A stretch of DNA of 64,000 bases from the NCBI GenBank assembly GCA_036250195.1, contig JAVHZZ010000004.1:317563706-317627705 (forward strand). The letters run 5' to 3'. Positions within the stretch are counted from its first letter, which is position 1; every line of letters begins with the position of its first letter. The position numbers and the translations under genes were made by a program. This document shows, in pieces, positions 22,813 through 36,119 of the stretch. The notes beneath the pieces were generated by a model, which searched no databases, was not told the DNA's origin, and saw only the letters and a program-made list of their open reading frames with translations. The stretch is from Mixophyes australis (taxonomy: Eukaryota > Chordata > Amphibia > Anura > Limnodynastidae).

Positions 22813-24713
22813 AAATGAATACAAGTGAGAAAAGCCAAACACATTCATGTCTCTGTAAATATGTTTGCTACACTTACTTTATTAGCTCTATTAATTTGAA
22901 ACCATTGTGGATAAAAGTTTACAGTTCCCAGATAAACCAAACAGAAAGCACTTAACAATTTGGAAATTGAAAAGTCAGAGATTTCAAAGACTCAAAAAAT
23001 GTAATAGTCTTACATGTATCCTATTTCAAATAGGGTAATTGCTTACCTACAGTCAAGAAGTGGAGCTGTTCTAACAGGTTGATCTTCAGTTTGAGTTCCA
23101 AATTAAACTAAAATTCCCATGCACTTGTAATCCTTTTATAAGCCTAAACAATACAGTCACCAGCCAATCTGAAGTGAGATGACCTTTTCTTTGTCTTTCC
23201 CCAATAGAGGGGTGGGGCAATCTGGCTTTAAGACAAATGGAGGTGCCTATTTCATTTACATATGCATACAAGACACTCTCTGCATAACAATAGGCATGGC
23301 TTGGATGAAACTTTCAATCAGATGATTCCAGAGATTCCAAGGAACTTGCTTCCTGTAGATAATTGACATCTTATATACTAAAGATCCTAATGAATTGTAA
23401 TATTTTTCAATGTTATCATAAAACATTAAACATGTGTTGAAAATCTTAAGTTGTAACTAATGTGTAAAGCAATATGGAGAAATACCATATAAAGCATTGG
23501 TATATGCTAAATGGTGTCCAAATCCTATTGTATATAAGCATTCTAGAACCAGCAAGTGTTCTAGAAGACATCATAACAATGTCCCTAAATCTGAACATTC
23601 CAAATATATCTGTCTAGCAACTATACATTTTGTGGTGCTTTGTTGCAGTAAATAATACTGGCAAATATATGTATGAACAGATTAAAACATTAATCCTTTA
23701 AAAATTCTATGGATAGAAAGTGTTGTGCCATTAAACAAATATAGTGATGCACCATTTCTAGAGCAGGATGTTTAACATGCCCAAAATAACAACTGAATGC
23801 AAGCAAGCTAAGTATAAGAACTAGATTTTCAAGCTCAAAAATGGTCAAGGGAAGCACTGACGTTAGATTTCTATGTAAATCTAGAAAACCTAAAAGGCAA
23901 TACAACCCAAAATAAATATATCCGACTGGAAGATGTTGCCCAATGCCTACAATGCCCAAAACAGGAAGCACTTTCTCACCAGAAATGGAACAAAAGAGAG
24001 AGCTTTGTTTTGGGTGATTTAAGCTTGGAATGAATTTAGATGGATTGTGCTTTGTGGATCGTGCATGCTTTGTGGATCCATCCTGGAAAGCCTTCTTTTT
24101 TTGGCAGTTGCCTTGAGACATAACTTGTTAATTCCAATGTTGTTGAAGTTAAGTTGCCTATCAGATTTACAGTTTGAAGATAAACACCTAATTTTTCATG
24201 TTTTAAGCCACATTTACAAAAGCATAAAATTGTTGTTCCTTACATTTTGACACCATACAGACAGGATGAATTTGCATAAACAATGCCCTAAACAACACAG
24301 CACTGTCCTATAAAAGATACACAGGAAAGTGCTTAGTTTACAGTGTTGAATACATTGTTATTTGCCTGAATTATAGAAAATAAAGGAAATTGACAACATT
24401 TCAAGATTTCCTGCTGCGTTTCCCATCATTCAAACTAGGAAGCATTTCATATAGTTCAGCTCTAATAAAATATACTGATAACAATTTGCAAATTGAAAAG
24501 TCAGAGATTTCAAAGACAAAAATAAAATGAAATAGTCTCACATGTATCCGATTTCAAAATAAATATATCAGACTGGAAGATGTTGCCCAATGCCTACAAT
24601 GCCCAAAACAGGAAGCACTTTCTCACCAGAAATGGAACAAAAGAGAGAGCTTTGTTTTGGGTGATTTAAGCTTGGAATGAATGTAGATGTAAATCTGAAT
24701 ATTCAGGAACAAT
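22813..24713 (+). repeat. Unit U13, full 1,901 bp (V type, 1307C)
   Basis: 105G, V-type markers and the 1307C change (24119) shared only with U10. This links U11-U13 to U8-U10 as a repeated three-unit block. Confidence 0.97.
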
Positions 24714-26614
24714 AAATGAATACAAGTGAGAAAAGCCAAACACATTCATGTCTCTGTAAATATGTTTGCTACACTTACTTTATTAGCTCTATTAATTTGA
24801 AACCATTGTGGATAAAAATTTACAGTTCCCAGATAAACCAAACAGAAAGCACTTAACAATTTGGAAATTGAAAAGTCAGAGATTTCAAAGACTCAAAAAA
24901 TGTAATAGTCTTACATGTATCCTATTTCAAATAGGGTAATTGCTTACCTACAGTCAAGAAGTGGAGCTGTTCTAACAGGTTGATCTTCAGTTTGAGTTCC
25001 AAATTAAACTAAAATTCCCATGCACTTGTAATCCTTTTATAAGCCTAAACAATACAGTCACCAGCCAATCTGAAGTGAGATGACCTTTTCTTTGTCTTTC
25101 CCCAATAGAGTGGTGGGGCAATCTGGCTTTAAGACAAATGGAGGTGCCTATTTCATTTACATATGCATACAAGACACTCTCTGCATAACAATAGGCATGG
25201 CTTGGATGAAACTTTCAATCAGATGATTCCAGAGATTCCAAGGAACTTGCTTCCTGTAGATAATTGACATCTTATATACTAAAGATCCTAATGAATTGTA
25301 ATATTTTTCAATGTTATCATAAAACATTAAACATGTGTTGAAAATCTTAAGTTGTAACTAATGTGTAAAGCAATATGGAGAAATACCATATAAAGCATTG
25401 GTATATGCTAAATGGTGTCCAAATCCTATTGTATATAAGCATTCTAGAACCAGCAAGTGTTCTAGAAGACATCATAACAATGTCCCTAAATCTGAACATT
25501 CCAAATATATCTGTATAGCAACTATACATTTTGTGGTGCTTTGTTGCAGTAAATAATACTGGCAAATATATGTATGAACAGATTAAAACATTAATCCTTT
25601 AAAAATTCTATGGATAGAAAGTGTTGTGCCATTAAACAAATATAGTGATGCACCATTTCTAGAGCAGGATGTTTAACATGCCCAAAATAACAACTGAATG
25701 CAAGCAAGCTAAGTATAAGAACTAGATTTTCAAGCTCAAAAATGGTCAAGGGAAGCACTGACGTTAGATTTCTATGTAAATCTAGAAAACCTAAAAGGCA
25801 ATACAACCCAAAATAAATATATCCGACTGGAAGATGTTGCCCAATGCCTAAAATGCCCAAAACAGGAAGCACTTTCTCACCAGAAATGGAACAAAAGAGA
25901 GAGCTTTGTTTTGGGTGATTTAAGCTTGGAATGAATTTAGATGGATTGTGCTTTGTGGATCGTGCATGCTTTGTGGATCCATCCTGGAAAGCCTTCTTTT
26001 TTTGGCAGTTGCCTTGAGAGATAACTTGTTAATTCCAATGTTGTTGAAGTTAAGTTGCCTATCAGATTTACAGTTTGAAGATAAACACCTAATTTTTCAT
26101 CTTTTAAGCCACATTTACAAAAGCATAAAATTGTTGTTCCTTACATTTTGACACCATACAGACAGGATGAATTTGCATATACAATGCCCTAAACAACACA
26201 GCACTGTCCTATAAAAGATACACAGGAAAGTGCTTAGTTTAGAGTGTTGAATACATTGTTATTTGCCTGAATTATAGAAAATAAAGGAAATTGACAACAT
26301 TTCGAGATTTCCTGCTGCGTTTCCCATCATTCAAACTAGGAAGCATTTCATATAGTTCAGCTCTAATAAAATATACTGATAACAATTTGCAAATTGAAAA
26401 GTCAGAGATTTCAAAGACGAAAATAAAATGAAATAGTCTCACATGTATCCGATTTCAAAATAAATATATCAGACTGGAAGATGTTGCCCAATGCCTACAA
26501 TGCCCAAAACAGGAAGCACTTTCTCACCAGAAATGGAACAAAAGAGAGAGCTTTGTTTTGGGTGATTTAAGCTTGGAATGAATGTAGATGTAAATCTGAA
26601 TATTCAGGAACAAT
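24714..26614 (+). repeat. Unit U14, full 1,901 bp (L type with 802A)
   Basis: L-type 3' half (1138A, 1388C, 1591G) but 802A, otherwise typical of T/V units, with 290A and 628A. Private G-to-T near 25111 turns 'gaggggtgg' into 'gagtggtgg' and disrupts the CACCC-like box. Confidence 0.97.
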
Positions 26615-28515
26615 AAATGAATACAAGTGAGAAAAGCCAAACACATTCATGTCTCTGTAAATATGTTTGCTACACTTACTTTATTAGCTCTATTAATTTG
26701 AAACCATTGTGGATAAAAGTTTACAGTTCCCAGATAAACCAAACAGAAAGCACTTAACAATTTGGAAATTGAAAAGTCAGAGATTTCAAAGACTCAAAAA
26801 ATGTAATAGTCTTACATGTATCCTATTTCAAATAGGGTAATTGCTTACCTACAGTCAAGAAGTGGAGCTGTTCTAACAGGTTGATCTTCAGTTTGAGTTC
26901 CAAATTAAACTAAAATTCCCATGCACTTGTAATCCTTTTATAAGCCTAAACAATACAGTCATCAGCCAATCTGAAGTGAGATGACCTTTTCTTTGTCTTT
27001 CCCCAATAGAGGGGTGGGGCAATCTGGCTTTAAGACAAATGGAGGTGCCTATTTCATTTTCATATGCATACAAGACACTCTCTGCATAACAATAGGCATG
27101 GCTTGGATGAAACTTTCAATCAGATGATTCCAGAGATTCCAAGGAACTTGCTTCCTGTAGATAATTGACATCTTATATACTAAAGATCCTAATGAATTGT
27201 AATATTTTTCAATGTTATCATAAAACATTAAACATGTGTTGAAAATCTTAAGTTGTAACTAATGTGTAAAGCAATATGGAGAAATACCATATAAAGCATT
27301 GGTATATGCTAAATGGTGTCCAAATCCTATTGTATATAAGCATTCTAGAACCAGCAAGTGTTCTAGAAGACATCATAACAATGTCCCTAAATCTGAACAT
27401 TCCAAATATATCTGTCTAGCAACTATACATTTTGTGGTGCTTTGTTGCAGTAAATAATACTGGCAAATATATGTATGAACAGATTAAAACATTAATCCTT
27501 TAAAAATTCTATGGATAGAAAGTGTTGTGCCATTAAACAAATATAGTGATGCACCATTTCTAGAGCAGGATGTTTAACATGCCCAAAATAACAACTGAAT
27601 GCAAGCAAGCTAAGTATAAGAACTAGATTTTCAAGCTCAAAAATGGTCAAGGGAAGCACTGACGTTAGATTTCTATGTAAATCTAGAAAACCTAAAAGGC
27701 AATACAACCCAAAATAAATATATCCGACTGGAAGATGTTGCCCAATGCCTACAATGCCCAAAACAGGAAGCACTTTCTCACCAGAAATGGAACAAAAGAG
27801 AGAGCTTTGTTTTGGGTGATTTAAGCTTGGAATGAATTTAGATGGATTGTGCTTTGTGGATCGTGCATGCTTTGTGGATCCATCCTGGAAAGCCTTCTTT
27901 TTTTGGCAGTTGCCTTGAGAGATAACTTGTTAATTCCAATGTTGTTGAAGTTAAGTTGCCTATCAGATTTACAGTTTGAAGATAAACACCTAATTTTTCA
28001 TGTTTTAAGCCACATTTACAAAAGCATAAAATTGTTGTTCCTTACATTTTGACACCATACAGACAGGATGAATTTGCATAAACAATGCCCTAAACAACAC
28101 AGCACTGTCCTATAAAAGATACACAGGAAAGTGCTTAGTTTACAGTGTTGAATACATTGTTATTTGCCTGAATTATAGAAAATAAAGGAAATTGACAACA
28201 TTTCAAGATTTCCTGCTGCGTTTCCCATCATTCAAACTAGGAAGCATTTCATATAGTTCAGCTCTAATAAAATATACTGATAACAATTTGCAAATTGAAA
28301 AGTCAGAGATTTCAAAGACAAAAATAAAATGAAATAGTCTCACATGTATCCGATTTCAAAATAAATATATCAGACTGGAAGATGTTGCCCAATGCCTACA
28401 ATGCCCAAAACAGGAAGCACTTTCTCACCAGAAATGGAACAAAAGAGAGAGCTTTGTTTTGGGTGATTTAAGCTTGGAATGAATGTAGATGTAAATCTGA
28501 ATATTCAGGAACAAT
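26615..28515 (+). repeat. Unit U15, full 1,901 bp (V type)
   Basis: 105G, 348T, 1138C, 1388G, 1467A, 1529C, 1591A and 1706A. It is the only domain-1 unit with 348T. Private 'cattttcatatg' near 27060. Confidence 0.97.
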
Positions 28516-30416
28516 AAATGAATACAAGTGAGAAAAGCCAAACACATTCATGTCTCTGTAAATATGTTTGCTACACTTACTTTATTAGCTCTATTAATTT
28601 GAAACCATTGTGGATAAAAATTTACAGTTCCCAGATAAACCAAACAGAAAGCACTTAACAATTTGGAAATTGAAAAGTCAGAGATTTCAAAGACTCAAAA
28701 AATGTAATAGTCTTACATGTATCCTATTTCAAATAGGGTAATTGCTTACCTACAGTCAAGAAGTGGAGCTGTTCTAACAGGTTGATCTTCAGTTTGAGTT
28801 CCAAATTAAACTAAAATTCCCATGCACTTGTAATCCTTTTATAAGCCTAAACAATACAGTCACCAGCCAATCTGAAGTGAGATGACCTTTTCTTTGTCTT
28901 TCCCCAATAGAGGGGTGGGGCAATCTGGCTTTAAGACAAATGGAGGTGCCTATTTCATTTACATATGCATACAAGACACTCTCTGCATAACAATAGGCAT
29001 GGCTTGGATGAAACTTTCAATCAGATGATTCCAGAGATTCCAAGGAACTTGCTTCCTGTAGATAATTGACATCTTATATACTAAAGATCCTAATGAATTG
29101 TAATATTTTTCAATGTTATCATAAAACATTAAACATGTGTTGAAAATCTTAAGTTGTAACTAATGTGTAAAGCAATATGGAGAAATACCATATAAAGCAT
29201 TGGTATATGCTAAATGGTGTCCAAATCCTATTGTATATAAGCATTCTAGAACCAGCAAGTGTTCTAGAAGACATCATAACAATGTCCCTAAATCTGAACA
29301 TTCCAAATATATCTGTCTAGCAACTATACATTTTGTGGTGCTTTGTTGCAGTAAATAATACTGGCAAATATATGTATGAACAGATTAAAACATTAATCCT
29401 TTAAAAATTCTATGGATAGAAAGTGTTGTGCCATTAAACAAATATAGTGATGCACCATTTCTAGAGCAGGATGTTTAACATGCCCAAAATAACAACTGAA
29501 TGCAAGCAAGCTAAGTATAAGAACTAGATTTTCAAGCTCAAAAATGGTCAAGGGAAGCACTGACGTTAGATTTCTATGTAAATCTAGAAAACCTAAAAGG
29601 CAATACAACCCAAAATAAATATATCCGACTGGAAGATGTTGCCCAATGCCTAAAATGCCCAAAACAGGAAGCACTTTCTCACCAGAAATGGAACAAAAGA
29701 GAGAGCTTTGTTTTGGGTGATTTAAGCTTGGAATGAATTTAGATGGATTGTGCTTTGTGGATCGTGCATGCTTTGTGGATCCATCCTGGAAAGCCTTCTT
29801 TTTTTGGCAGTTGCCTTGAGAGATAACTTGTTAATTCCAATGTTGTTGAAGTTAAGTTGCCTATCAGATTTACAGTTTGAAGATAAACACCTAATTTTTC
29901 ATCTTTTAAGCCACATTTACAAAAGCATAAAATTGTTGTTCCTTACATTTTGACACCATACAGACAGGATGAATTTGCATATACAATGCCCTAAACAACA
30001 CAGCACTGTCCTATAAAAGATACACAGGAAAGTGCTTAGTTTAGAGTGTTGAATACATTGTTATTTGCCTGAATTATAGAAAATAAAGGAAATTGACAAC
30101 ATTTCGAGATTTCCTGCTGCGTTTCCCATCATTCAAACTAGGAAGCATTTCATATAGTTCAGCTCTAATAAAATATACTGATAACAATTTGCAAATTGAA
30201 AAGTCAGAGATTTCAAAGACGAAAATAAAATGAAATAGTCTCACATGTATCCGATTTCAAAATAAATATATCAGACTGGAAGATGTTGCCCAATGCCTAC
30301 AATGCCCAAAACAGGAAGCACTTTCTCACCAGAAATGGAACAAAAGAGAGAGCTTTGTTTTGGGTGATTTAAGCTTGGAATGAATGTAGATGTAAATCTG
30401 AATATTCAGGAACAAT
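28516..30416 (+). repeat. Unit U16, full 1,901 bp (L type)
   Basis: L-type at all markers, with 105A. It is followed by another L-type unit, which breaks the alternation seen in U1-U15. Confidence 0.97.
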
Positions 30417-32317
30417 AAATGAATACAAGTGAGAAAAGCCAAACACATTCATGTCTCTGTAAATATGTTTGCTACACTTACTTTATTAGCTCTATTAATT
30501 TGAAACCATTGTGGATAAAAGTTTACAGTTCCCAGATAAACCAAACAGAAAGCACTTAACAATTTGGAAATTGAAAAGTCAGAGATTTCAAAGACTGAAA
30601 AAATGTAAAAGTCTTACATGTATCCTATTTCAAATAGGGTAATTGCTTACCTACAGTCAAGAAGTGGAGCTGCTCTAACAGGTTGATCTTCAGTTTGAGT
30701 TCCAAATTAAACTAAAATTCCCATGCACTTGTAATCCTTTTATAAGCCTAAACAATACAGTCACCAGCCAATCTGAAGTGAGATGACCTTTTCTTTGTCT
30801 TTCCCCAATAGAGGGGTGGGGCAATCTGGCTTTAAGACAAATGGAGGTGCCTATTTCATTTACATATGCATACAAGACACTCTCTGCATAACAATAGGCA
30901 TGGCTTGGATGAAACTTTCAATCAGATGATTCCAGAGATTCCAAGGAACTTGCTTCCTGTAGATAATTGACATCTTATATACTAAAGATCCTAATGAATT
31001 GTAATATTTTTCAATGTTATCATAAAACATTAAACATGTGTTGAAAATCTTAAGTTGTAACTAATGTGTAAAGCAATATGGAGAAATACCATATAAAGCA
31101 TTGGTATATGCTAAATGGTGTCCAAATCCTATTGTATATAAGCATTCTAGAACCAGCAAGTGTTCTAGAAGACATCATAACAATGTCCCTAAATCTGAAC
31201 ATTCCAAATATATCTGTCTAGCAACTATACATTTTGTGGTGCTTTGTTGCAGTAAATAATACTGGCAAATATATGTATGAACAGATTAAAACATTAATCC
31301 TTTAAAAATTCTATGGATAGAAAGTGTTGTGCCATTAAACAAATATAGTGATGCACCATTTCTAGAGCAGGATGTTTAACATGCCCAAAATAACAACTGA
31401 ATGCAAGCAAGCTAAGTATAAGAACTAGATTTTCAAGCTCAAAAATGGTCAAGGGAAGCACTGACGTTAGATTTCTATGTAAATCTAGAAAACCTAAAAG
31501 GCAATACAACCCAAAATAAATATATCCGACTGGAAGATGTTGCCCAATGCCTAAAATGCCCAAAACAGGAAGCACTTTCTCACCAGAAATGGAACAAAAG
31601 AGAGAGCTTTGTTTTGGGTGATTTAAGCTTGGAATGAATTTAGATGGATTGTGCTTTGTGGATCGTGCATGCTTTGTGGATCCATCCTGGAAAGCCTTCT
31701 TTTTTTGGCAGTTGCCTTGAGAGATAACTTGTTAATTCCAATGTTGTTGAAGTTAAGTTGCCTATCAGATTTACAGTTTGAAGATAAACACCTAATTTTT
31801 CATCTTTTAAGCCACATTTACAAAAGCATAAAATTGTTGTTCCTTACATTTTGACACCATACAGACAGGATGAATTTGCATATACAATGCCCTAAACAAC
31901 ACAGCACTGTCCTATAAAAGATACACAGGAAAGTGCTTAGTTTAGAGTGTTGAATACATTGTTATTTGCCTGAATTATAGAAAATAAAGGAAATTGACAA
32001 CATTTCGAGATTTCCTGCTGCGTTTCCCATCATTCAAACTAGGAAGCATTTCATATAGTTCAGCTCTAATAAAATATACTGATAACAATTTGCAAATTGA
32101 AAAGTCAGAGATTTCAAAGACGAAAATAAAATGAAATAGTCTCACATGTATCCGATTTCAAAATAAATATATCAGACTGGAAGATGTTGCCCAATGCCTA
32201 CAATGCCCAAAACAGGAAGCACTTTCTCACCAGAAATGGAACAAAAGAGAGAGCTTTGTTTTGGGTGATTTAAGCTTGGAATGAATGTAGATGTAAATCT
32301 GAATATTCAGGAACAAT
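30417..32317 (+). repeat. Unit U17, full 1,901 bp (L type, 105G)
   Basis: L-type 3' half with a 105G 5' end. It shares 'gactgaaaaaa' (near 30593) and 'gctgctct' (near 30670) with U18 only. Private 'atgtaaaagtc' near 30604. Confidence 0.97.
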
Positions 32318-34218
32318 AAATGAATACAAGTGAGAAAAGCCAAACACATTCATGTCTCTGTAAATATGTTTGCTACACTTACTTTATTAGCTCTATTAAT
32401 TTGAAACCATTGTGGATAAAAGTTTACAGTTCCCAGATAAACCAAACAGAAAGCACTTAACAATTTGGAAATTGAAAAGTCAGAGATTTCAAAGACTGAA
32501 AAAATGTAATAGTCTTACATGTATCCTATTTCAAATAGGGTAATTGCTTACCTACAGTCAAGAAGTGGAGCTGCTCTAACAGGTTGATCTTCAGTTTGAG
32601 TTCCAAATTAAACTAAAATTCCCATGCACTTGTAATCCTTTTATAAGCCTAAACAATACAGTCACCAGCCAATCTGAAGTGAGATGACCTTTTCTTTGTC
32701 TTTCCCCAATAGAGGGGTGGGGCAATCTGGCTTTAAGACAAATGGAGGTGCCTATTTCATTTACATATGCATACAAGACACTCTCTGCATAACAATAGGC
32801 ATGGCTTGGATGAAACTTTCAATCAGATGATTCCAGAGATTCCAAGGAACTTGCTTCCTGTAGATAATTGACATCTTATATACTAAAGATCCTAATGAAT
32901 TGTAATATTTTTCAATGTTATCATAAAACATTAAACATGTGTTGAAAATCTTAAGTTGTAACTAATGTGTAAAGCAATATGGAGAAATACCATATAAAGC
33001 ATTGGTATATGCTAAATGGTGTCCAAATCCTATTGTATATAAGCATTCTAGAACCAGCAAGTGTTCTAGAAGACATCATAACAATGTCCCTAAATCTGAA
33101 CATTCCAAATATATCTGTCTAGCAACTATACATTTTGTGGTGCTTTGTTGCAGTAAATAATACTGGCAAATATATGTATGAACAGATTAAAACATTAATC
33201 CTTTAAAAATTCTATGGATAGAAAGTGTTGTGCCATTAAACAAATATAGTGATGCACCATTTCTAGAGCAGGATGTTTAACATGCCCAAAATAACAACTG
33301 AATGCAAGCAAGCTAAGTATAAGAACTAGATTTTCAAGCTCAAAAATGGTCAAGGGAAGCACTGACGTTAGATTTCTATGTAAATCTAGAAAACCTAAAA
33401 GGCAATACAACCCAAAATAAATATATCCGACTGGAAGATGTTGCCCAATGCCTACAATGCCCAAAACAGGAAGCACTTTCTCACCAGAAATGGAACAAAA
33501 GAGAGAGCTTTGTTTTGGGTGATTTAAGCTTGGAATGAATTTAGATGGATTGTGCTTTGTGGATCGTGCATGCTTTGTGGATCCATCCTGGAAAGCCTTC
33601 TTTTTTTGGCAGTTGCCTTGAGAGATAACTTGTTAATTCCAATGTTGTTGAAGTTAAGTTGCCTATCAGATTTACAGTTTGAAGATAAACACCTAATTTT
33701 TCATGTTTTATGCCACATTTACAAAAGCATAAAATTGTTGTTCCTTACATTTTGACACCATACAGACAGGATGAATTTGCATATACAATGCCCTAAACAA
33801 CACAGCACTGTCCTATAAAAGATACACAGGAAAGTGCTTAGTTTAGAGTGTTGAATACATTGTTATTTGCCTGAATTATAGAAAATAAAGGAAATTGACA
33901 ACATTTCGAGATTTCCTGCTGCGTTTCCCATCATTCAAACTAGGAAGCATTTCATATAGTTCAGCTCTAATAAAATATACTGATAACAATTTGCAAATTG
34001 AAAAGTCAGAGATTTCAAAGACGAAAATAAAATGAAATAGTCTCACATGTATCCGATTTCAAAATAAATATATCAGACTGGAAGATGTTGCCCAATGCCT
34101 ACAATGCCCAAAACAGGAAGCACTTTCTCACCAGAAATGGAACAAAAGAGAGAGCTTTGTTTTGGGTGATTTAAGCTTGGAATTAATGTAGATGTAAATC
34201 TGAATATTCAGGAACAAT
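32318..34218 (+). repeat. Unit U18, full 1,901 bp (V/L mosaic)
   Basis: Shares the 5' 'gactgaaaaaa' and 'gctgctct' variants with U17. It then carries 1138C and 1388G (V) followed by 1467T, 1529G, 1591G and 1706G (L): a mosaic with a switch between offsets 1388 and 1467. Private changes: 'ttttatgcc' near 33709 and 'ggaattaatg' near 34180. Confidence 0.96.
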
Positions 34219-36119
34219 AAATGAATACAAGTGAGAAAAGCCAAACACATTCATGTCTCTGTAAATATGTTTGCTACACTTACTTTATTAGCTCTATTAA
34301 TTTGAAACCATTGTGGATAAAAGTTTACAGTTCCCAGATAAACCAAACAGAAAGCACTTAACAATTTGGAAATTGAAAAGTCAGAGATTTCAAAGACTCA
34401 AAAAATGTAATAGTCTTACATGTATCCTATTTCAAATAGGGTAATTGCTTACCTACAGTCAAGAAGTGGAGCTGTTCTAACAGGTTGATCTTCAGTTTGA
34501 GTTCCAAATTAAACTAAAATTCCCATGCACTTGTAATCCTTTTATAAGCCTAAACAATACAGTCACCAGCCAATCTGAAGTGAGATGACCTTTTCTTTGT
34601 CTTTCCCCAAAAGAGGGGTGGGGCAATCTGGCTTTAAGACAAATGGAGGTGCCTATTTCATTTACATATGCATACAAGACACTCTCTGCATAACAATAGG
34701 CATGGCTTGGATGAAACTTTCAATCAGATGATTCCAGAGATTCCAAGGAACTTGCTTCCTGTAGATAATTGACATCTTATATACTAAAGATCCTAATGAA
34801 TTGTAATATTTTTCAATGTTATCATAAAACATTAAACATGTGTTGAAAATCTTAAGTTGTAACTAATGTGTAAAGCAATATGGAGAAATACCATATAAAG
34901 CATTGGTATATGCTAAATGGTGTCCAAATCCTATTGTATATAAGCATTCTAGAACCAGCAAGTGTTCTAGAAGACATCATAACAATGTCCCTAAATCTGA
35001 ACATTCCAAATATATCTGTCTAGCAACTATACATTTTGTGGTGCTTTGTTGCAGTAAATAATACTGGAAAATATATGTATGAACAGATTAAAACATTAAT
35101 CCTTTAAAAATTCTATGGATAGAAAGTGTTGTGCCATTAAACAAATATAGTGATGCACCATTTCTAGAGCAGGATGTTTAACATGCCCAAAATAACAACT
35201 GAATGCAAGCAAGCTAAGTATAAGAACTAGATTTTCAAGCTCAAAAATGGTCAAGGGAAGCACTGACGTTAGATTTCTATGTAAATCTAGAAAACCTAAA
35301 AGGCAATACAACCCAAAATAAATATATCCGACTGGAAGATGTTGCCCAATGCCTACAATGCCCAAAACAGGAAGCACTTTCTCACCAGAAATGGAACAAA
35401 AGAGAGAGCTTTGTTTTGGGTGATTTAAGCTTGGAATGAATTTAGATGGATTGTGCTTTGTGGATCGTGCATGCTTTGTGGATCCATCCTGGAAAGCCTT
35501 CTTTTTTTGGCAGTTGCCTTGAGAGATAACTTGTTAATTCCAATGTTGTTGAAGTTAAGTTGCCTATCAGATTTACAGTTTGAAGATAAACACCTAATTT
35601 TTCATGTTTTAAGCCACATTTACAAAAGCATAAAATTGTTGTTCCTTACATTTTGACACCATACAGACAGGATGAATTTGCATATACAATGCCCTAAACA
35701 ACACAGCACTGTCCTATAAAAGATACACAGGAAAGTGCTTAGTTTAGAGTGTTGAATACATTGTTATTTGCCTGAATTATAGAAAATAAAGGAAATTGAC
35801 AACATTTCAAGATTTCCTGCTGCGTTTCCCATCATTCAAACTAGGAAGCATTTCATATAGTTCAACTCTAATAAAATATACCGATAACAATTTGCAAATT
35901 GAAAAGTCAGAGATTTCAAAGACGAAAATAAAATGAAATAGTCTCACATGTATCCGATTTCAAAATAAATATATCAGACTGGAAGATGTTGCCCAATGCC
36001 TGCAATGCCCAAAACAGGAAGCACTTTCTCACCAGAAATGGAACAAAAGAGAGAGCTTTGTTTTGGGTGATTTAAGCTTGGAATGAATGTAGATGTAAAT
36101 CTGAATATTCAGGAACAAT
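34219..36119 (+). repeat. Unit U19, full 1,901 bp (last of the uniform domain)
   Basis: 105G, 1138C, 1388G, 1467T, 1529G, 1591A, 1647A and 1784G. The 3' haplotype (1647A with 1784G) recurs in U27, U30 and the distal part of U33, each directly before a short unit. Private changes include 'ccccaaaagag' near 34608 and 'ctggaaaata' near 35064. Confidence 0.97.

Larger units (their letters stand above)
19011..24713 (+). repeat. Three-unit higher-order repeat (U11-U13), copy of U8-U10
   Basis: 5,703-bp block repeating the last three units of the five-unit block. The 1307C change (18416 and 24119) is found only in U10 and U13. U12 differs from U9 at 894G. Confidence 0.88.
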
